Below are positions 47,551 to 64,000 of a stretch of 64,000 nt of DNA, one piece after another. Numbering within the stretch: position 1 is the stretch's first letter; each line of letters opens with the position of its first letter. A program made the translations under genes and the position numbers. The notes beneath the pieces were generated by a model that was not told the origin of the DNA, searched no databases, and saw nothing but the letters and a program-made list of their open reading frames with translations. The stretch spans positions 1 to 64,000 of the forward strand of contig NW_020312568.1 in assembly GCF_002999335.1 (NCBI RefSeq), given 5' to 3'. This stretch comes from Cyclospora cayetanensis. Lineage: Eukaryota; Apicomplexa; Conoidasida; Eucoccidiorida; Eimeriidae.

Positions 47551-49010
47551 AAGAGTGGTGTGGAGCGGAGACGCAGGCATCGTCAGAACACAAAGAAATA
47601 CTAGAAAGAATAAGAAATTCATGGAGGAAAAACGCATTTTCCGCCCCTTGAGGTTTATCATAGGCTAGTTTGTCCATGGATACGGGGAAAACCGCTAGTA
47701 CAAGGCGCCTGAAGGTGCGTTGGCACTCTCTAATGTGTAGGTACGTGTGGGAGTACAGCAAAGGGAGCAATCCTTAAAAGTATTCCTTTGCTCCAAGAAT
47801 CTCAAAGGAGTGATTACATTTGCAAAGGCTTCACTTCTTTGAATGACTTGAGATGGCTCACAAACAGTGTTTTGCCCAAGAAGAAGTTCATGACTTGGTT
47901 CAAGAATCTAGCTTGAGTATTGTTTCTCGCGGAAAACCGTGATTGCATTAGAGTTGGAGTAGGGAATGTCCATTGTGTTGCCATCTTGAAGCTGAAGAGC
48001 TGGATTCGTGTGGAAGGAAGCGAGAAACAACAATCTGTAGCAATCATGGCGGGAACCCATGCCAAAGATTGTGGCCCGCATACATTATCCCTGCGATATC
48101 AATGCAGCAGTCATATTCTCGTACTTTTCGACATGTGAATACCCGCCATAAACAAATTTTCAGTGGATAAATGCACCATGGGGATTCCCGGTGGTGTATC
48201 TAAATGTTTGCCAGTAACATGACCGTGACATTACCAGGTCACATGCCAGCTGTTCCCTTTTGCGGTGATTCCCTTGACCCAAAGAGCACTGTACTCTCTT
48301 ACTTCACAGATTTCTGGATTGCCTTCCTTCGGCACTATCCTTGTACAAAAGAGCCGTTTGAACTGCGGAGAATGTTTGTTGGAGCAATTATTGCACTAGA
48401 GATGGGAGAATGTTAGACACTATGGAGACTCCTTCAATCTGCATTTGCTTCCGGTGTGCTCTTTGATTTTATAATGTGCATGTGGCCACTGTTCTGGTGA
48501 GATCATTGTGTAGATTTCGTTATGGCCCTGTGCCTTGTACTTTGTTCTATGACAATGGCAAAGTTAGCCGGCCGGCAGAGTGGAAGACAATATAATGCGT
48601 ACTGCGCAATCAATAGTGTGCAGAAGCAACAAAGGGTTAAAGCGATGGCTGAAGCAAAGTGATGACAACCTTTTGCATTCATATTTAATCATCTTCCTTT
48701 CGGGTGTATCTGCTTTTTCAGCTGGTATTGCTTCAGTAGTTCTTTTCAAGGTAACGCTTCTATAAACTAAATTAACCTATTATGGTATAGTGCTTTGATA
48801 GCCTTCTTGGTTTCATATTGCTCCGTCACTATGACTGCCGACCCGCAGAAACGTTGCTACGTGGCGCCGAGACGCCAGAATATTGAGGAAAGAGCTGAGC
48901 TCGAAGGGCAAACGTAGGGTTTGTCTTAATATCCTCGTTTCTAGGGACAAACAATAAGCAAAATTACTAAAAGTAATGAATACAATGCATCATTCGCCCG
49001 AAACAGAAAA

Positions 49011-49081
49011 GGGCGCGCACGGAATTGAACCATGAACCTGCCGATCTGCAGTCGGCCGCTCTACCATTGAGCTACACACCC
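49011..49081 (-). tRNA. tRNA-Cys (anticodon GCA)
   Basis: The minus strand folds into a complete 71-nt cloverleaf. The acceptor stem is GGGTGTG with CGCGCCC (two G-U pairs), the D stem GCTC/GAGC, the anticodon stem GCCGA/TCGGC with loop CTGCAGA (anticodon GCA), and the T stem CATGG/CCGTG with loop TTCAATT. No intron is present. A TTTT run follows immediately on the minus strand and would serve as a Pol III terminator. The internal A box (TAGCTCAATGGT) and B box (GGTTCAATTCC) are recognisable. No 3' CCA is encoded, as expected for a nuclear eukaryotic tRNA. Confidence 0.96.
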
Positions 49082-50395
49082 GCAGGCGGAGCTTGAGTTC
49101 CTTTGGATTAGCCCAATAGCAATCGGAACAAACGAAGAATGGAAAACGCGCATTTCATAGAAAAAAAGCGAGTGTACTTGTTTATCCTTTTCGTGTGCAC
49201 TAGATTTACGCAGCATCTGTACACTTTGCGAACTGGGGCGTCCTCAACGATGCCCTCCCTCTGGGCTGACCTCATGGATTCAAGTTTCGCGCAGCAGTGT
49301 ATACACAGCATATAAATGTACATAGAGGTTAAGCAGTAGCAGTCGATTATTCGTCTCATAAAGACGTGCCTCTACGGAATGCATCAGGTCATCAGTAAAA
49401 TTTTAGAGCCAGCAATGCGCAATTTCGCGCTGCACCACCCCATAGGCAGTTTAGACTGTGCCCATTGAGATACCAAAAGTGAAAGGAGTAACAGTAGTTA
49501 CGCTACACGACTAATGGTATGAACAGACAATTGCGGAGTCACAACTGGCGTGAACAACAGCAGCAACTGCGGAAGTAGTGGGTGCGTTGTTGCGCCGGAA
49601 AAGGTTTTGGTGGAAGAAGAGCAGTAGCTGGCCCCAATCGTACAAAGAACTCGGCCTAGGGCTAATCAGCGACTAAAAGCAGACTCGCTTAGGAACCACT
49701 TAAAGAAAGAACCGTTGCTTGTAGATAGCAGGAGGGACTGGTAGAAAAGACAACACATCTGTGCATAAATAGCAAGGGGATGCAGAAGAAGCGCCTAGAA
49801 CACAACGAAGCACAGCTCAATAAGCATACCTCAGAGGCGCGTTCACGAGAGGTACGCAGGGAGAGAGACAATGTACTAGGAGGGTGCAGCCCATCAATCG
49901 TGCAAGACACTTGATGATTGAGAGGGTCGCCTACAGAGAAAAACCGAGGCAAGAGCACGCGCTTTTTGCTTTCTACTGCGCTTGTTGCTCCCTGTATCCT
50001 CGGTAGAGTTTATGTGGTGGATGCTCTAAAGAAAGCGATGGTCTGGCGTGCATTGACACCGTCGGTTCGACGCCTCTTGCATGCATGCACGAGTTGATGC
50101 CTCACGTTGGGCACCCATACACAACTAAACAATTTGTGCTGCGTTTTACTGATATCAACGTGCAGAAATATCCCAAGATACCTTGAAACAAACAGCCTGC
50201 TGCGCACACCTGTACTCACATTTGTACGTATGCATTTATACACCGTGAACGACGAAGCAGACCAATCCAAATTTGCAAACTGCGACAGCCACCAGGTGCA
50301 GCCTCCCCGGCACCTGCAGCCTAACGCGCCCCCACTGAGGGAATGGGGTGATCCAGGAAGGGACATAAAAACAATCCCGCTTGCCATCGGAGACT

Positions 50396-51360
50396 TCAGT
50401 CCATGATATCAAAGACTTCCGTCTCTTCATCCTCCTCTTCAACGCCAGCCGCGACTGGCGAGTCGGCTTTCGAAGACGGCCGAATCGCAGAACCGGCAGG
50501 CGCTGCACGCTGCTGTCTCCTTAAGTTGGGAACTCCTACTCCTACCGCAACCCGCGAAAAAGCAACTTCCATGCTCCCCACTTCGTCAGACTGCTGCCCT
50601 CTAGCCGCCTCCATCGGCGACGCTGACACACCTCCTCCGCGAGCATGCGTTCCCTTGGCTCCGTTACGAACTCCAGAATTTCTTCCGTTGGAAACGCCAG
50701 CACTGGCGGGCTTCAGGTAGAGGGGCAGGAAGGCGTATTGCTCTGCAGTGGCTTGAGGATCAATGTGGTCTCTCGCGCTGCTCCTCGACATGAGAATGTG
50801 TGTGCCATCGTCCCCCTGCTCAACCTGAGGCAAACACACAGCCAGCAGCGGGAAGGCCAAGCCACCAAACAGGAAAAAGAAGCGCTAAGAACAAAAAAGG
50901 AATCAAATTCTTTGCACATATTCAGACTCACACACACGCTGTGGTAGACCTGACGGAGATGGGGAGGAAGGAAGAAAGAAGGGAAGGAACGAAGGGGGAG
51001 GAAAAAGGGGAGAAGATTAATGCAGACAGCCCACAACGCACGCACCAGCAGCACACATACATATACATACACATACATATATATACACATACATATACAT
51101 ACATATACATATACATACATCCATACACATGGACATACATACATATAGATACACATACATACATACATACATGCACACACACACACATATACATACATCC
51201 ATACACATGGACATACATACACACATACATACTTGACCCACCTGAATAGAATGCCCAATATGGAGAGTTTGAAAGCGAGCACCCTCCACAAGGAGCTTTT
51301 CCCTCCAATGTGGATCGTGATGTAGCAAACCTAGTGCTTCTAGCTTCTCTGCACGGCGCA
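50396..51360 (-). CDS. Unrecognised minus-strand gene, two 3' exons
   Basis: Two exons join in phase. The first (about 51360-51242) follows a GACACAG acceptor and reads LRRAEKLEALGLLHHDPHWR, then LHIGHSIQ before a GTGGGT donor. The last (about 50831-50396) follows a TTGCCTCAG acceptor and reads VEQGDDGTHILMSRSSARDH, then a low-complexity Gly/Ala/Arg region and an acidic tail EEEDEETEVFDIMD before the stop. The intron holds an ACATACATATATAC microsatellite. The conserved-looking block suggests a real protein of unknown family. Upstream exons are unresolved; an ATG at 51814 on the minus strand is a candidate start, which would place the gene tightly behind the NAPE-PLD-like gene on the same strand. 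Confidence 0.5.
51050..51235. repeat. ACATACATATATAC microsatellite
   Basis: About 185 bp of ACATAC, ATATAC and ACACAC units, with a 28-bp motif containing CATCCATACACATGGACATA occurring twice (about 51118 and 51197). It lies in the intron of the unrecognised minus-strand gene. A second, shorter TATATACATATG repeat lies at about 51640-51685. Confidence 0.92.
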
Positions 51361-51823
51361 GCCTGTGTCAGAAACCGCAGACGGAGACTCCGCAAGCGAA
51401 GAGCATGAAGATGCGCGGAGAAACACGTGGCATGCACATGCGGAGAGAATCCATTTCTCGATCCCGATTCTCCCCCTCTGCCTCGAAATAAGGGGCACTA
51501 CTAAAAACAATTTTTCCTCGCGCCAACGCTGGCGGGGGGAAGGCAACCGGCAGCGGCCCCTGTGTGTGCCGTTAGAGCTAAAAATTAAAATGCACAAGAA
51601 GGAGGTTCAGTTCAACAAAGCAGACACAACAAGGCGCGCTATATATATATATACATATGTGTATATATATGTACGTATATATATCCACATCGAGCTCCCA
51701 TAAAGGGTGCAAAATACGTATTCCCGCCAACCCTCTTTTATTTCTTCCTCTCCTTCCCACTCCCTCCCCTCGTCTTGCTCGCAGGCTAGTACGCACGACT
51801 TTTTCGCCAAGCATGCTGAAGAA

Positions 51824-54800
51824 TTACCTCCTTGCGTTGCTGGGGTGCAGCAGAGGGTCGCTCCACAGAGCTACCGGCTGCAGCGTGGATCTGTAGAAGT
51901 GCCCAGGGAAAATGGCTTCCCGCATGTTCGTTGGGCGTCTTCCCCGTCGCAGCACGCTCAGTGGATTCTCCAGCAAATGGTCGATTGCATCTCGGAGTTT
52001 CGAATGCGGTTGCCGCCGCTGCAGAGAGGGTGTCTGAGCCGGAGTGTCTGCGGCTTTAAGCCCAGTGCCTTTTGCTGCTTCTCCGTCAGCTTCTCGTGTG
52101 GTTCCCCGCGAAGAGGAAGGCGCGTCATCCGCAGCGGCTGCAGCGCCTGCCGCAGTGGCTGCAGCGACTGTGGGCGCTGCTTCGAGCTCTGGTTCGGGTT
52201 CGAAGAGGACGCTTGCCGTAAGCGTTGAGCCGGCAACGAGTGTGTCGGTTTCCTCCTCTCTCGCAGTGGATGCGCCCTCCGCACTCGCATCTGCGCTGCT
52301 GCTGCTGGGGAAGGGAGCGGCGTTGCTGCTGGTGACTTTGCTCGAGGCGTCCTTCTTGCGAGCAGACAGAGGCGACTTCTTCTTGGCGCCTGCGTCGGCG
52401 CCGCTGCCCGCCCTCTCCCCGCTGCCTGCGGCGGCTTCTTGAGTCGCTGCCTTCTTCCCGCGCTTGCCGTCTGGCACTGCAGCCTCCTTTGTTGCAAGCG
52501 GCTTGGGAGCGTTCGGCGGAATATCCGCAGAAACACCCCCCCCACTCGCCCCCCCCCCCTCAGCACCGGCAACAAAGCCGCCGCCAGGAACTGTCTCCCC
52601 ACGGCAAACCCCCACGGAGACACCGAGCAAGGCGCACTCCAGCTCCAACATGGGGTCGAAGAAATTTTCTGCCGAGAGCCGCATCGTTCCCCAGTGCACG
52701 CCGACGCCGACTTCCGCTCGGATATCCTTGAAGAGCATGAGAGCCTCCTGCGGATTGACGTGCTGGTAGCGCAAATCCTCGTTCGGCTCGTAGGCGCCGA
52801 TCGCCAAAGCCGCCAGATGGAACGGACCCAAGAGGCGACCTACCTTGCGAAACTCGTCGAAATCTTTCCTGAAATAACTCGTGTCGCCGCCGTAAAAAAA
52901 GTTGTGACGGGGCCCTTTGATGGCGAATCCCCCCCAAAGGGAGGTGTTGTGATCAGCCTTGGCTGGGCTTCGCCCGCTCCAGTGAACGTTGCCAACGTAG
53001 GTGATGGTGAAGCGATCTACAGCCGCCTCGCTCGCGCGCGCCTCGCCGAGCGACCCCTCAGCGCCTGCGGGGGGAGCTCCCGCGAGGCGACTGGCGCGAA
53101 ACTGCTGCATTCCCCCCCCCGCCCCCCCCGCTCCTGCGTTCATGGGCAGCCTCCCCCCCCCGAGAGAGCGATCTTGAGCCGCGCTCCGAGCATCCACGCC
53201 GCTCCCGAGAGGCGGAGCTCCGCCCCCCGCCCCCCCGTTAGCCGGAGCTGCTCCTCGCACCGAGCGATGCATGGGCGGCATCTTCTTCTTGCTCGGCGTT
53301 GAAGGCATCCCCTTGTCTCCCCCCCTGTCATGACCAGAGAACCTCCCGCTGCCACTCCCCTCCGAAGCATGCAACGCGCCGCTAGAGGGCCCCTGCCACC
53401 CGCTCTCGTCGCTAGAGGGAGCGCCGCCACCATTCGGCGAATGCGCCTGCGAGAGAGCGTCGCCGGCAGCCGCCGGCCTAACCCACACCCCGTCGCTGCA
53501 CGCATACTGCCCGTTCCGCGGCATGCACGAGAGCGTTCTGCTTTCTCCCCACGTGAACTCGCACACGCGTTGCGGCGAGCACCCGTGTTTCACGAGGAAC
53601 CACGCAACCCCTTCGGGAACATACCACATCAAATGCTTAAAACGCTCCTTGTGCGTCCTACACAAGTGCTTAATGTCGCGCTCCATGATGTGGTCTTGGT
53701 GATTGTGAGACAAGATGACCAAATGCAGATCGGATGGCAACTCGCTAATGCGCGCAGGGGCAGGTCGAAGCCGCTCCCCCAGACTGCCACACAGCTTCGA
53801 ATTCACGAAATTCAAGAAACGCTTCGCCAAATCACTCATTGCACCCACAATATCCTCCCCCAAAACAGGATCTATCAACACGTTCAAACCGTCGATCGTC
53901 ACAAGCCCCGACGCATGCCCCAGCCAGGTGTATCGCACCCCCGGTTCTGCACCCAAGGAAGGCGCCCCTGGACCGCCATAAATATCCGTAAATTTTGGTT
54001 TCAGAACTGGCAAATGCGTTTTTAGAACCCTAGGAGGTGGCTTTCGCGCGACGCGATGATGCTTGATCCACTTGGGGAGCCACTTCAGCTGATCCGCCAT
54101 GAGCCAGAGCTGCTCTCGCTCCTGCTTCGTGAACACCGACCACGGATACAGGTAGTGCCCGTCCACTTTGACGGCTCGCGTGAGCTTGTGCGGATGCACT
54201 GCGTCTGCCAGCTGCTTGTATGCTCTTGAATACGCCTCCGACATAGACAAGTGCCGGGGTGTAACGCCAGCCCGCGCCTCCTCCGCTAGAGAAGAAAACA
54301 CGGGAGAAAGCGCGGGAAAAAAAGGGGAGTTTCCGCTCTTCTCGATCGCGCTCTGCAACAACTCCTTTAGCCCAAAACCCCCTTGCTGCAGCAGCAGCGA
54401 GCGCAACGCTCGAGGCAAACGAATGGTCTGCTGCTTCACGTTCTCAACAACTGACCAGCCTTCCTCCAATAACACTTCACGCAGCTCCCGCCCTGACGAC
54501 GCTGCTTCAGCGTCCTCTGAACTGAACTCCGCGGAGACTGTGGAAATCCGCTGGCGCCTCTCTTCAGAGAATTCGCGCGAATCTGCTCGCCTTCGAGCCG
54601 CTGCTGCTCTTGCCTTCAAAAGAGAATCCAATGCCTTCCACGACAGACCCGCAACAGCCCCCCCAGGAGCTGCCGCTGCACGCCGCCTCTGCTGCTGCTC
54701 GAGTTGCAACAACAGCAAGACGCGCTTAATAGCGTCTTCCTCACGAGCTGCAAATTGCCGCCACGCAACGCCATCCGATTCCACAGAAAAGGCGTCCACT

Positions 54801-54838
54801 TGAGGCTCCGGCAGAGGTCTTAGCAGCAGTCCCTCCTC

Positions 54839-54887
<49 letters not shown>

Positions 54888-55228
54888 GCCAGTCTCCCCG
54901 CAGCAGAAGACCAATAGGGAAGCCATGCCCCCACTGCTGCTGTGGCTGTGGCTTTTGCTGCTGCTGCTGTTGCGCGGATGGCGTCTACCGACAGCTCCTG
55001 CTTCAGAGTCTCTCCTCTCCACAAGAGCAGCAGTAACAAAAGCAATCCTCCTGCCACTGCACTGGCGATGGCGCGCTTATTCACATTCGAGAGCACCCCT
55101 CTTGTGCCCCCTGCGGTTGCCCCTTCAGCTGCTGCTGCTGCCGCTGCTGCTGCTGCTGCTGCTGTGTTTTCGGTTACGGCGGGAGCGGGAGCGGGAGCGT
55201 CGCTTTCTGGTGCTCTAAAGCCTTCCAT
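51824..55228 (-). CDS. NAPE-PLD-like metallo-beta-lactamase-fold phospholipase, membrane-anchored
   Basis: NAPE-PLD hydrolyses N-acyl phosphatidylethanolamine at a di-zinc centre. This intronless 1134-codon frame begins (ATG 55228) with an Ala-rich leader and one hydrophobic span ([18 protein letters not shown], about residues 52-69), then a poly-Gln tract. The fold starts near WLGHASGLVTIDG. Zinc ligands are visible in SHNHQDH (about residues 506-512), the His of NVHWSGR (about 748), GGDTSY (about 781) and VHWGT (about 845). AIGAYEP and YQHVNPQEA also match the family. Two features depart from it: a low-complexity insert of roughly 180 residues between TWGESRTL and FTITYVGN, and an Ala/Ser/Lys-rich C-terminal tail of over 250 residues. 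Vertebrate NAPE-PLD has about 390 residues. All catalytic motifs look intact, so activity is plausible, but the substrate is inferred. Confidence 0.88.
54838..54888 (-). repeat. CTG/CAG tract coding poly-Gln
   Basis: About seventeen consecutive CTG/CTC triplets on the plus strand, read as CAG on the minus strand, encode a poly-Gln run in the N-terminal region of the NAPE-PLD-like protein. Similar but shorter tracts occur at about 55130-55165 (read as Ala) and in several other genes. Confidence 0.95.
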
Positions 55229-58200
55229 TTTCCGCGTGGGGAACGAAAAACGGCGAGGCTTGTAAAGCCTCAGCGGCAGCTTCCAGATCCCACAGGGGCA
55301 GGAGGGGTTGCTGCACGTCGGTGAGGCTGCCACTGCTCGCCTGAAGAGGCGTCGCAGAGGGAGCGATGGCAGACAGAGTTGAGAAGACGCCGAGTGCCCC
55401 CCTCGACGTCCAATTAGACACGTTCTGTGCGGCTTCTGCTCCGGCTAATCAGAGCCTGCCGTCGCGAGACAAACGGGAGGATGCACCATTCGCTAGGGCG
55501 GAAGTATCGCTGCCTGTGTCTTAAGGCATAGGAAAAATCCATTGAAAGAAATCCACAAAGCAGAGAAAATCCCGCCTCCGACGGGCAAGGGAGCTGGTGG
55601 TAGGGTGCGAGCAGGGCCTTACTGCACCCGCGTGTTTCCCACCGTCTTTAAGAAGGGGGATCGCTCTGCGTTCAGAGAGCACCGCCTTCTAAGTATTCCT
55701 CATTCTTAATGAAGAAGGCATTTGCCATGAAAGGAAATGATGCCACGCCTTCAAAGGTGCCGTGCCAGAGACGCCGCGCGGCTGCGGCTTCCTTTCAGCA
55801 GTCCCCGTTCCGATCGGTCCGGGAGATCGAAGGGGGTGGTGCATGGCACCTTGCTGGGGGAGCAAATTACTGTGATGGGCGAAGTTTAGAGAATTTAGAT
55901 CGATAAGACGCCGGGAAATTCTTTTTGAGGCTTGCTTGCGCCGCAACTTTAAGAGCAACACCCGCAGCAGAAGGCGGCAGGCAAGTCCGCCTAAGCCGCC
56001 GCTACAGAGAACGCATGCTGGAAAGCTGGCTTAAGTGGTGCCTCCAGGAGATGCTGCTGCTTCTTCCTACTTCTGATTATGCTTGTTGTGACAGCCTGCC
56101 TCTGGGGAGTGCGAGGCGGCGCGGCTACTTAGAACGCAGAGCAGTCATGGGCCAGGCGGTTACTGGGGCACCTGTATGTACACTCGAGGGTGTTGCATCC
56201 AGTGTTGAAGCCGCGCTGCTTTGTGCCTTCGTCCTCCGGACGGCTCCCTGATGGATGTACCCGTATCCACAGGCTTGCACAAGGGTTTAAGGGGAGAGGG
56301 TGGGGGATGTTCTGGGGGGAAACGCGCGCCTTGTCGCCAGCGTGCACCTTGAAAAGCCTGCACTTGCCACAAAATCGCCGCTATTCTCGTGTGGCGCACC
56401 GGCATACACAGACGGCTCATTGGCTCTGGGCCTGCCCTCATCAAAACAGCTCCCGTGGGCTGTATGCGCAGGCTCAGGTCCTACTGACGCTGCAGCCTGC
56501 GGGATTGGAGGAGGAACACCTTTCCTCCTGGCGCGTTGCAAAGGAAGGCGCTTCAACATCACGGCAGGCCAGTGTGCGGCCCTTACGGACGCCTTCCCAG
56601 CTTGCTTGGAAAGCACGCTCGGCGAAACAAAAGCTGATCAACCAGTGGCGAGCCTGGCAAAGTGAGCGCTCTAATGTAGTCTTCACCCACGCAGATACGC
56701 GTGGCCTTTTTGCAATGGGCAGCCGTCTATGCGTAGCTGCACTGCCTACGACGAAAACGAGGTGCTTCTTGCTCTGTGAAGCTGTAAACGCGCATACCCG
56801 AAACTAGTGAGCACAAAAAGTGCAGTTTCGCTTCAAAAGTCTATGTAGGGGAGATACGTACCGCCAGTCGTACTACAAAGTTTTCAGAAAACTTTAGATT
56901 GATTTTCAAAGAGCTACGACCTTATTCCCAAGCCCCAACCACTCTAAACTCCGGACAGGAGGAGAGGGGGCATGGAGCGGGGAGAGCTACACCAAGGTGC
57001 TTTCCACTGTATTGAATCCATGCATGAAAGCATTAGAAAGAAGTGACAAGTTGATTTTGTATTTGTATGCCTACTAGCGCACTGCAGAGACCTGTTGCAT
57101 CGAGCGAAGAAGAGTTGGCATGGAATAATAAGTCTTGCAAGGCGTTAAACCAATAAGAAAGGCCAATTCTTTGATGCCCAGTGTATAATGTTTCCTATTT
57201 CAGAAAACAAAGCGCAGCTCAACGATCAGGCAGCCCATTCTTACTTGTCTTTTTGCGCGGCAGGGATGGGAAACCAGTTGCAGCAGGCAGGTAGAGGGAG
57301 GGATGTACCGTAGCGAGTGAGGCTACGGGTACACCCTTTCTTGTACACTAGTTATATTTACACCCTGTTGAGTCTAAGCACCCGTCTCTGAAATTGCACT
57401 TTTGATCTGACAACCCTTATACGAAGAGAGGCTGCAATAGCTGAGCGAAGCTGCAATATCTCTCTGTCTCGCTCTTTGTCTCTGTCTGTCTGTCTCGCTC
57501 TGTCTCTGTCTGTCTCTCTCGCTCTGTCTCTCTCTCGAGCAACCTGCCTTCCTGCAGCCAGGATTTCGGCGCTGCATTTTTTAGAGTTACCAGCAGTGCA
57601 GCGCGCTGCACAGCTCGGCGTATGGCTAGCTACGCTGCGAATGCCAATCCAGCGGAGTGGCGCAGGGGACCAATAAGGAGCGCTCGCAGGCCTAAGACTC
57701 CATGCCTGACAAGTTCGCGCCGTCTGACTAGGTAGCTAGCTAGTCAGCTAGCTAGCCCGCGGTGCTTGTTGAGGAGCGCTAGAAGGCGTTGCACATGCCC
57801 AGCGCGTCCGCAACGGAGCATTCAGGCCAGATAAGGCTTGTGCAACTGGCTCTCTTTCTCTATATATATATCTATATACACATCTATATATACATCTATA
57901 TATACATCTATATACACATCTATGTACATACATCTATATATATATATATATCGGCCTCCCCATGGTACACATAAAACCATAGTGCACAGCAGCCACAGCT
58001 ACAGGGCAACTTTTCTGCGCGGTCGAACTCACGAGCTCGTCACGTGGGAAGCCTGCAGTTCTCCCTCAGTGTCGCTACAAGCGTGATGCTAATCAACACA
58101 CCCCAGACAGCCGCTCTGCTCATGAGCCCTAGTAATATCCGGCAGCAGAAGAGGAGAACAAGTGAACTGCTGAAACAGGGACCCTTAAAAAATGCCGCAT

Positions 58201-58491
58201 GCTACGGGGGAGCGATTCGCATATCTTCATAGCGTATACGAGTGTGCGGCAGATACACATGGCAAGCGTACATGCATGCACTTATGTATATATATAGTCA
58301 CATGTGCACATACACAACGTATGGGGCTTGTTTACTGGCGCATGCGCCTACGGGCTGCGGGCTGCGTGCTGCTGCTGCTGCATACAGACAGACGAAATAC
58401 GGGAAATAAAGGGAGGCTGTCGCCCACAACGCTCAATGCACTATTGTTTTTTCGGCTGCTGATTAGCGCCGAAAAAGTGTGCTTTGAGCGC
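55229..58491. other. Gene-poor interval with several simple repeats
   Basis: This separates the 5' end of the NAPE-PLD-like gene from the 3' end of VPS34, both minus. Overlapping open frames at 55925-56810 on both strands lack ATG starts and family resemblance. Simple repeats are a TCTGTCTGTCTC tract at about 57455-57535, a self-complementary GCTAGCTAG cluster at 57729-57757, and a TATATACATCTA repeat at about 57860-57950. The promoter of the NAPE-PLD-like gene should lie in the left part. Confidence 0.45.
57860..57950. repeat. TATATACATC-type tandem repeat
   Basis: About nine imperfect 10-bp units of the form CTATATATACAT or CTATATACACAT, ending in an alternating TA run. Not within a recognised gene. 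Confidence 0.9.

Positions 58492-64000
<5,509 letters not shown>

Larger units (their letters stand above)
45732..50395. other. AT-richer, gene-poor stretch containing tRNA-Cys
   Basis: This 4.7-kb region is visibly less GC-rich and almost free of CAG repeats and GGGGCCCC motifs compared with its flanks. Apart from the tRNA and a weak minus-strand candidate at 46758-47550, I see only short frames with no family resemblance (for example 48204-48416 and 48580-48765 on the plus strand; the latter has one hydrophobic span). No rRNA or other RNA fold was recognised. Confidence 0.5.

Noticed and set aside
50030..50110. Possible second tRNA near a GGTTCGACGCC motif
   Set aside because: No matching acceptor, D or anticodon stems could be folded around it on either strand.
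56190..56807. 205-codon plus-strand frame between the NAPE-PLD-like gene and VPS34
   Set aside because: Starts at GTG, competes with two other open frames of similar length in the same place, and has no recognisable family; left as intergenic, although a real lineage-specific exon cannot be excluded.
57727..57757. Attachment-site-like GCTAGCTAG inverted repeat
   Set aside because: It is a short simple repeat of CTAG units without associated integrase, direct repeats or mobile-element genes.

Overview
The window looks like nuclear DNA of a coccidian apicomplexan, most likely the Eimeria/Cyclospora lineage. Supporting signs are intron-rich genes with GT-AG (and two likely GC-AG) introns, pervasive CAG-type repeats read as poly-Gln, poly-Ala or poly-Leu inside and outside genes, an apicoplast-type DNA gyrase A with an N-terminal signal sequence, a VPS34 and FAB1 pair, and a fused transhydrogenase in the domain III then domain I order known from Eimeria and Entamoeba. 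The genus is inference: no rRNA or marker gene is present.

Layout: 1-3296 has no recognisable gene. 3297-6428 (-) is NOP58, seven exons resolved. 7541-16597 (+) is a FAB1/PIKfyve PI3P 5-kinase with FYVE, CCT, Cys-rich and PIPK domains. 16.6-19.9 kb is gene-poor. 19880-26512 (+) is gyrA, fourteen exons resolved in phase (1126 aa). 27077-29263 (-) is an intronless transhydrogenase-like protein with domains III and I but no membrane domain II. About 30.6-35505 (+) is a CASP/CUX1-type Golgi coiled-coil protein. 36220-39276 (-) is a double-PHD protein. 39676-42093 (+) is a three-finger CCCH protein of the ZC3H3 type. 42.1-50.4 kb is a gene-poor stretch holding a small Dabb-domain gene and tRNA-Cys(GCA). 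50396 to about 51360 (-) holds exons of an unrecognised gene. 51824-55228 (-) is an intronless, membrane-anchored NAPE-PLD-like metallo-beta-lactamase-fold protein. 58492 to beyond 64000 (-) is VPS34, the class III PI 3-kinase, whose 5' end lies outside the window.

Functional links: VPS34 makes PI3P and FAB1 converts PI3P to PI(3,5)P2, so two consecutive enzymes of endosomal phosphoinositide metabolism lie about 42 kb apart. The NAPE-PLD-like enzyme and the CASP golgin are also membrane-linked. NOP58, the PHD protein, the CCCH protein and tRNA-Cys belong to nuclear RNA and chromatin work. GyrA acts in the apicoplast. These are ordinary eukaryotic neighbours, not an operon.

Most unusual: the membrane-domain-less transhydrogenase has degraded nucleotide-binding motifs in both halves and may be a pseudo-enzyme. 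Other notable items are Lys at the GyrA position equivalent to E. coli Ser83, a split or degenerate GyrA-box pattern, an alternating 60-bp tandem array inside a VPS34 intron, recurrent GGGGCCCC palindromes in coding sequence, and two GC-AG introns supported by phase and domain continuity. Exon borders given as exact were derived by matching splice dinucleotides, reading phase and protein-family continuity by eye. They are predictions without transcript evidence.
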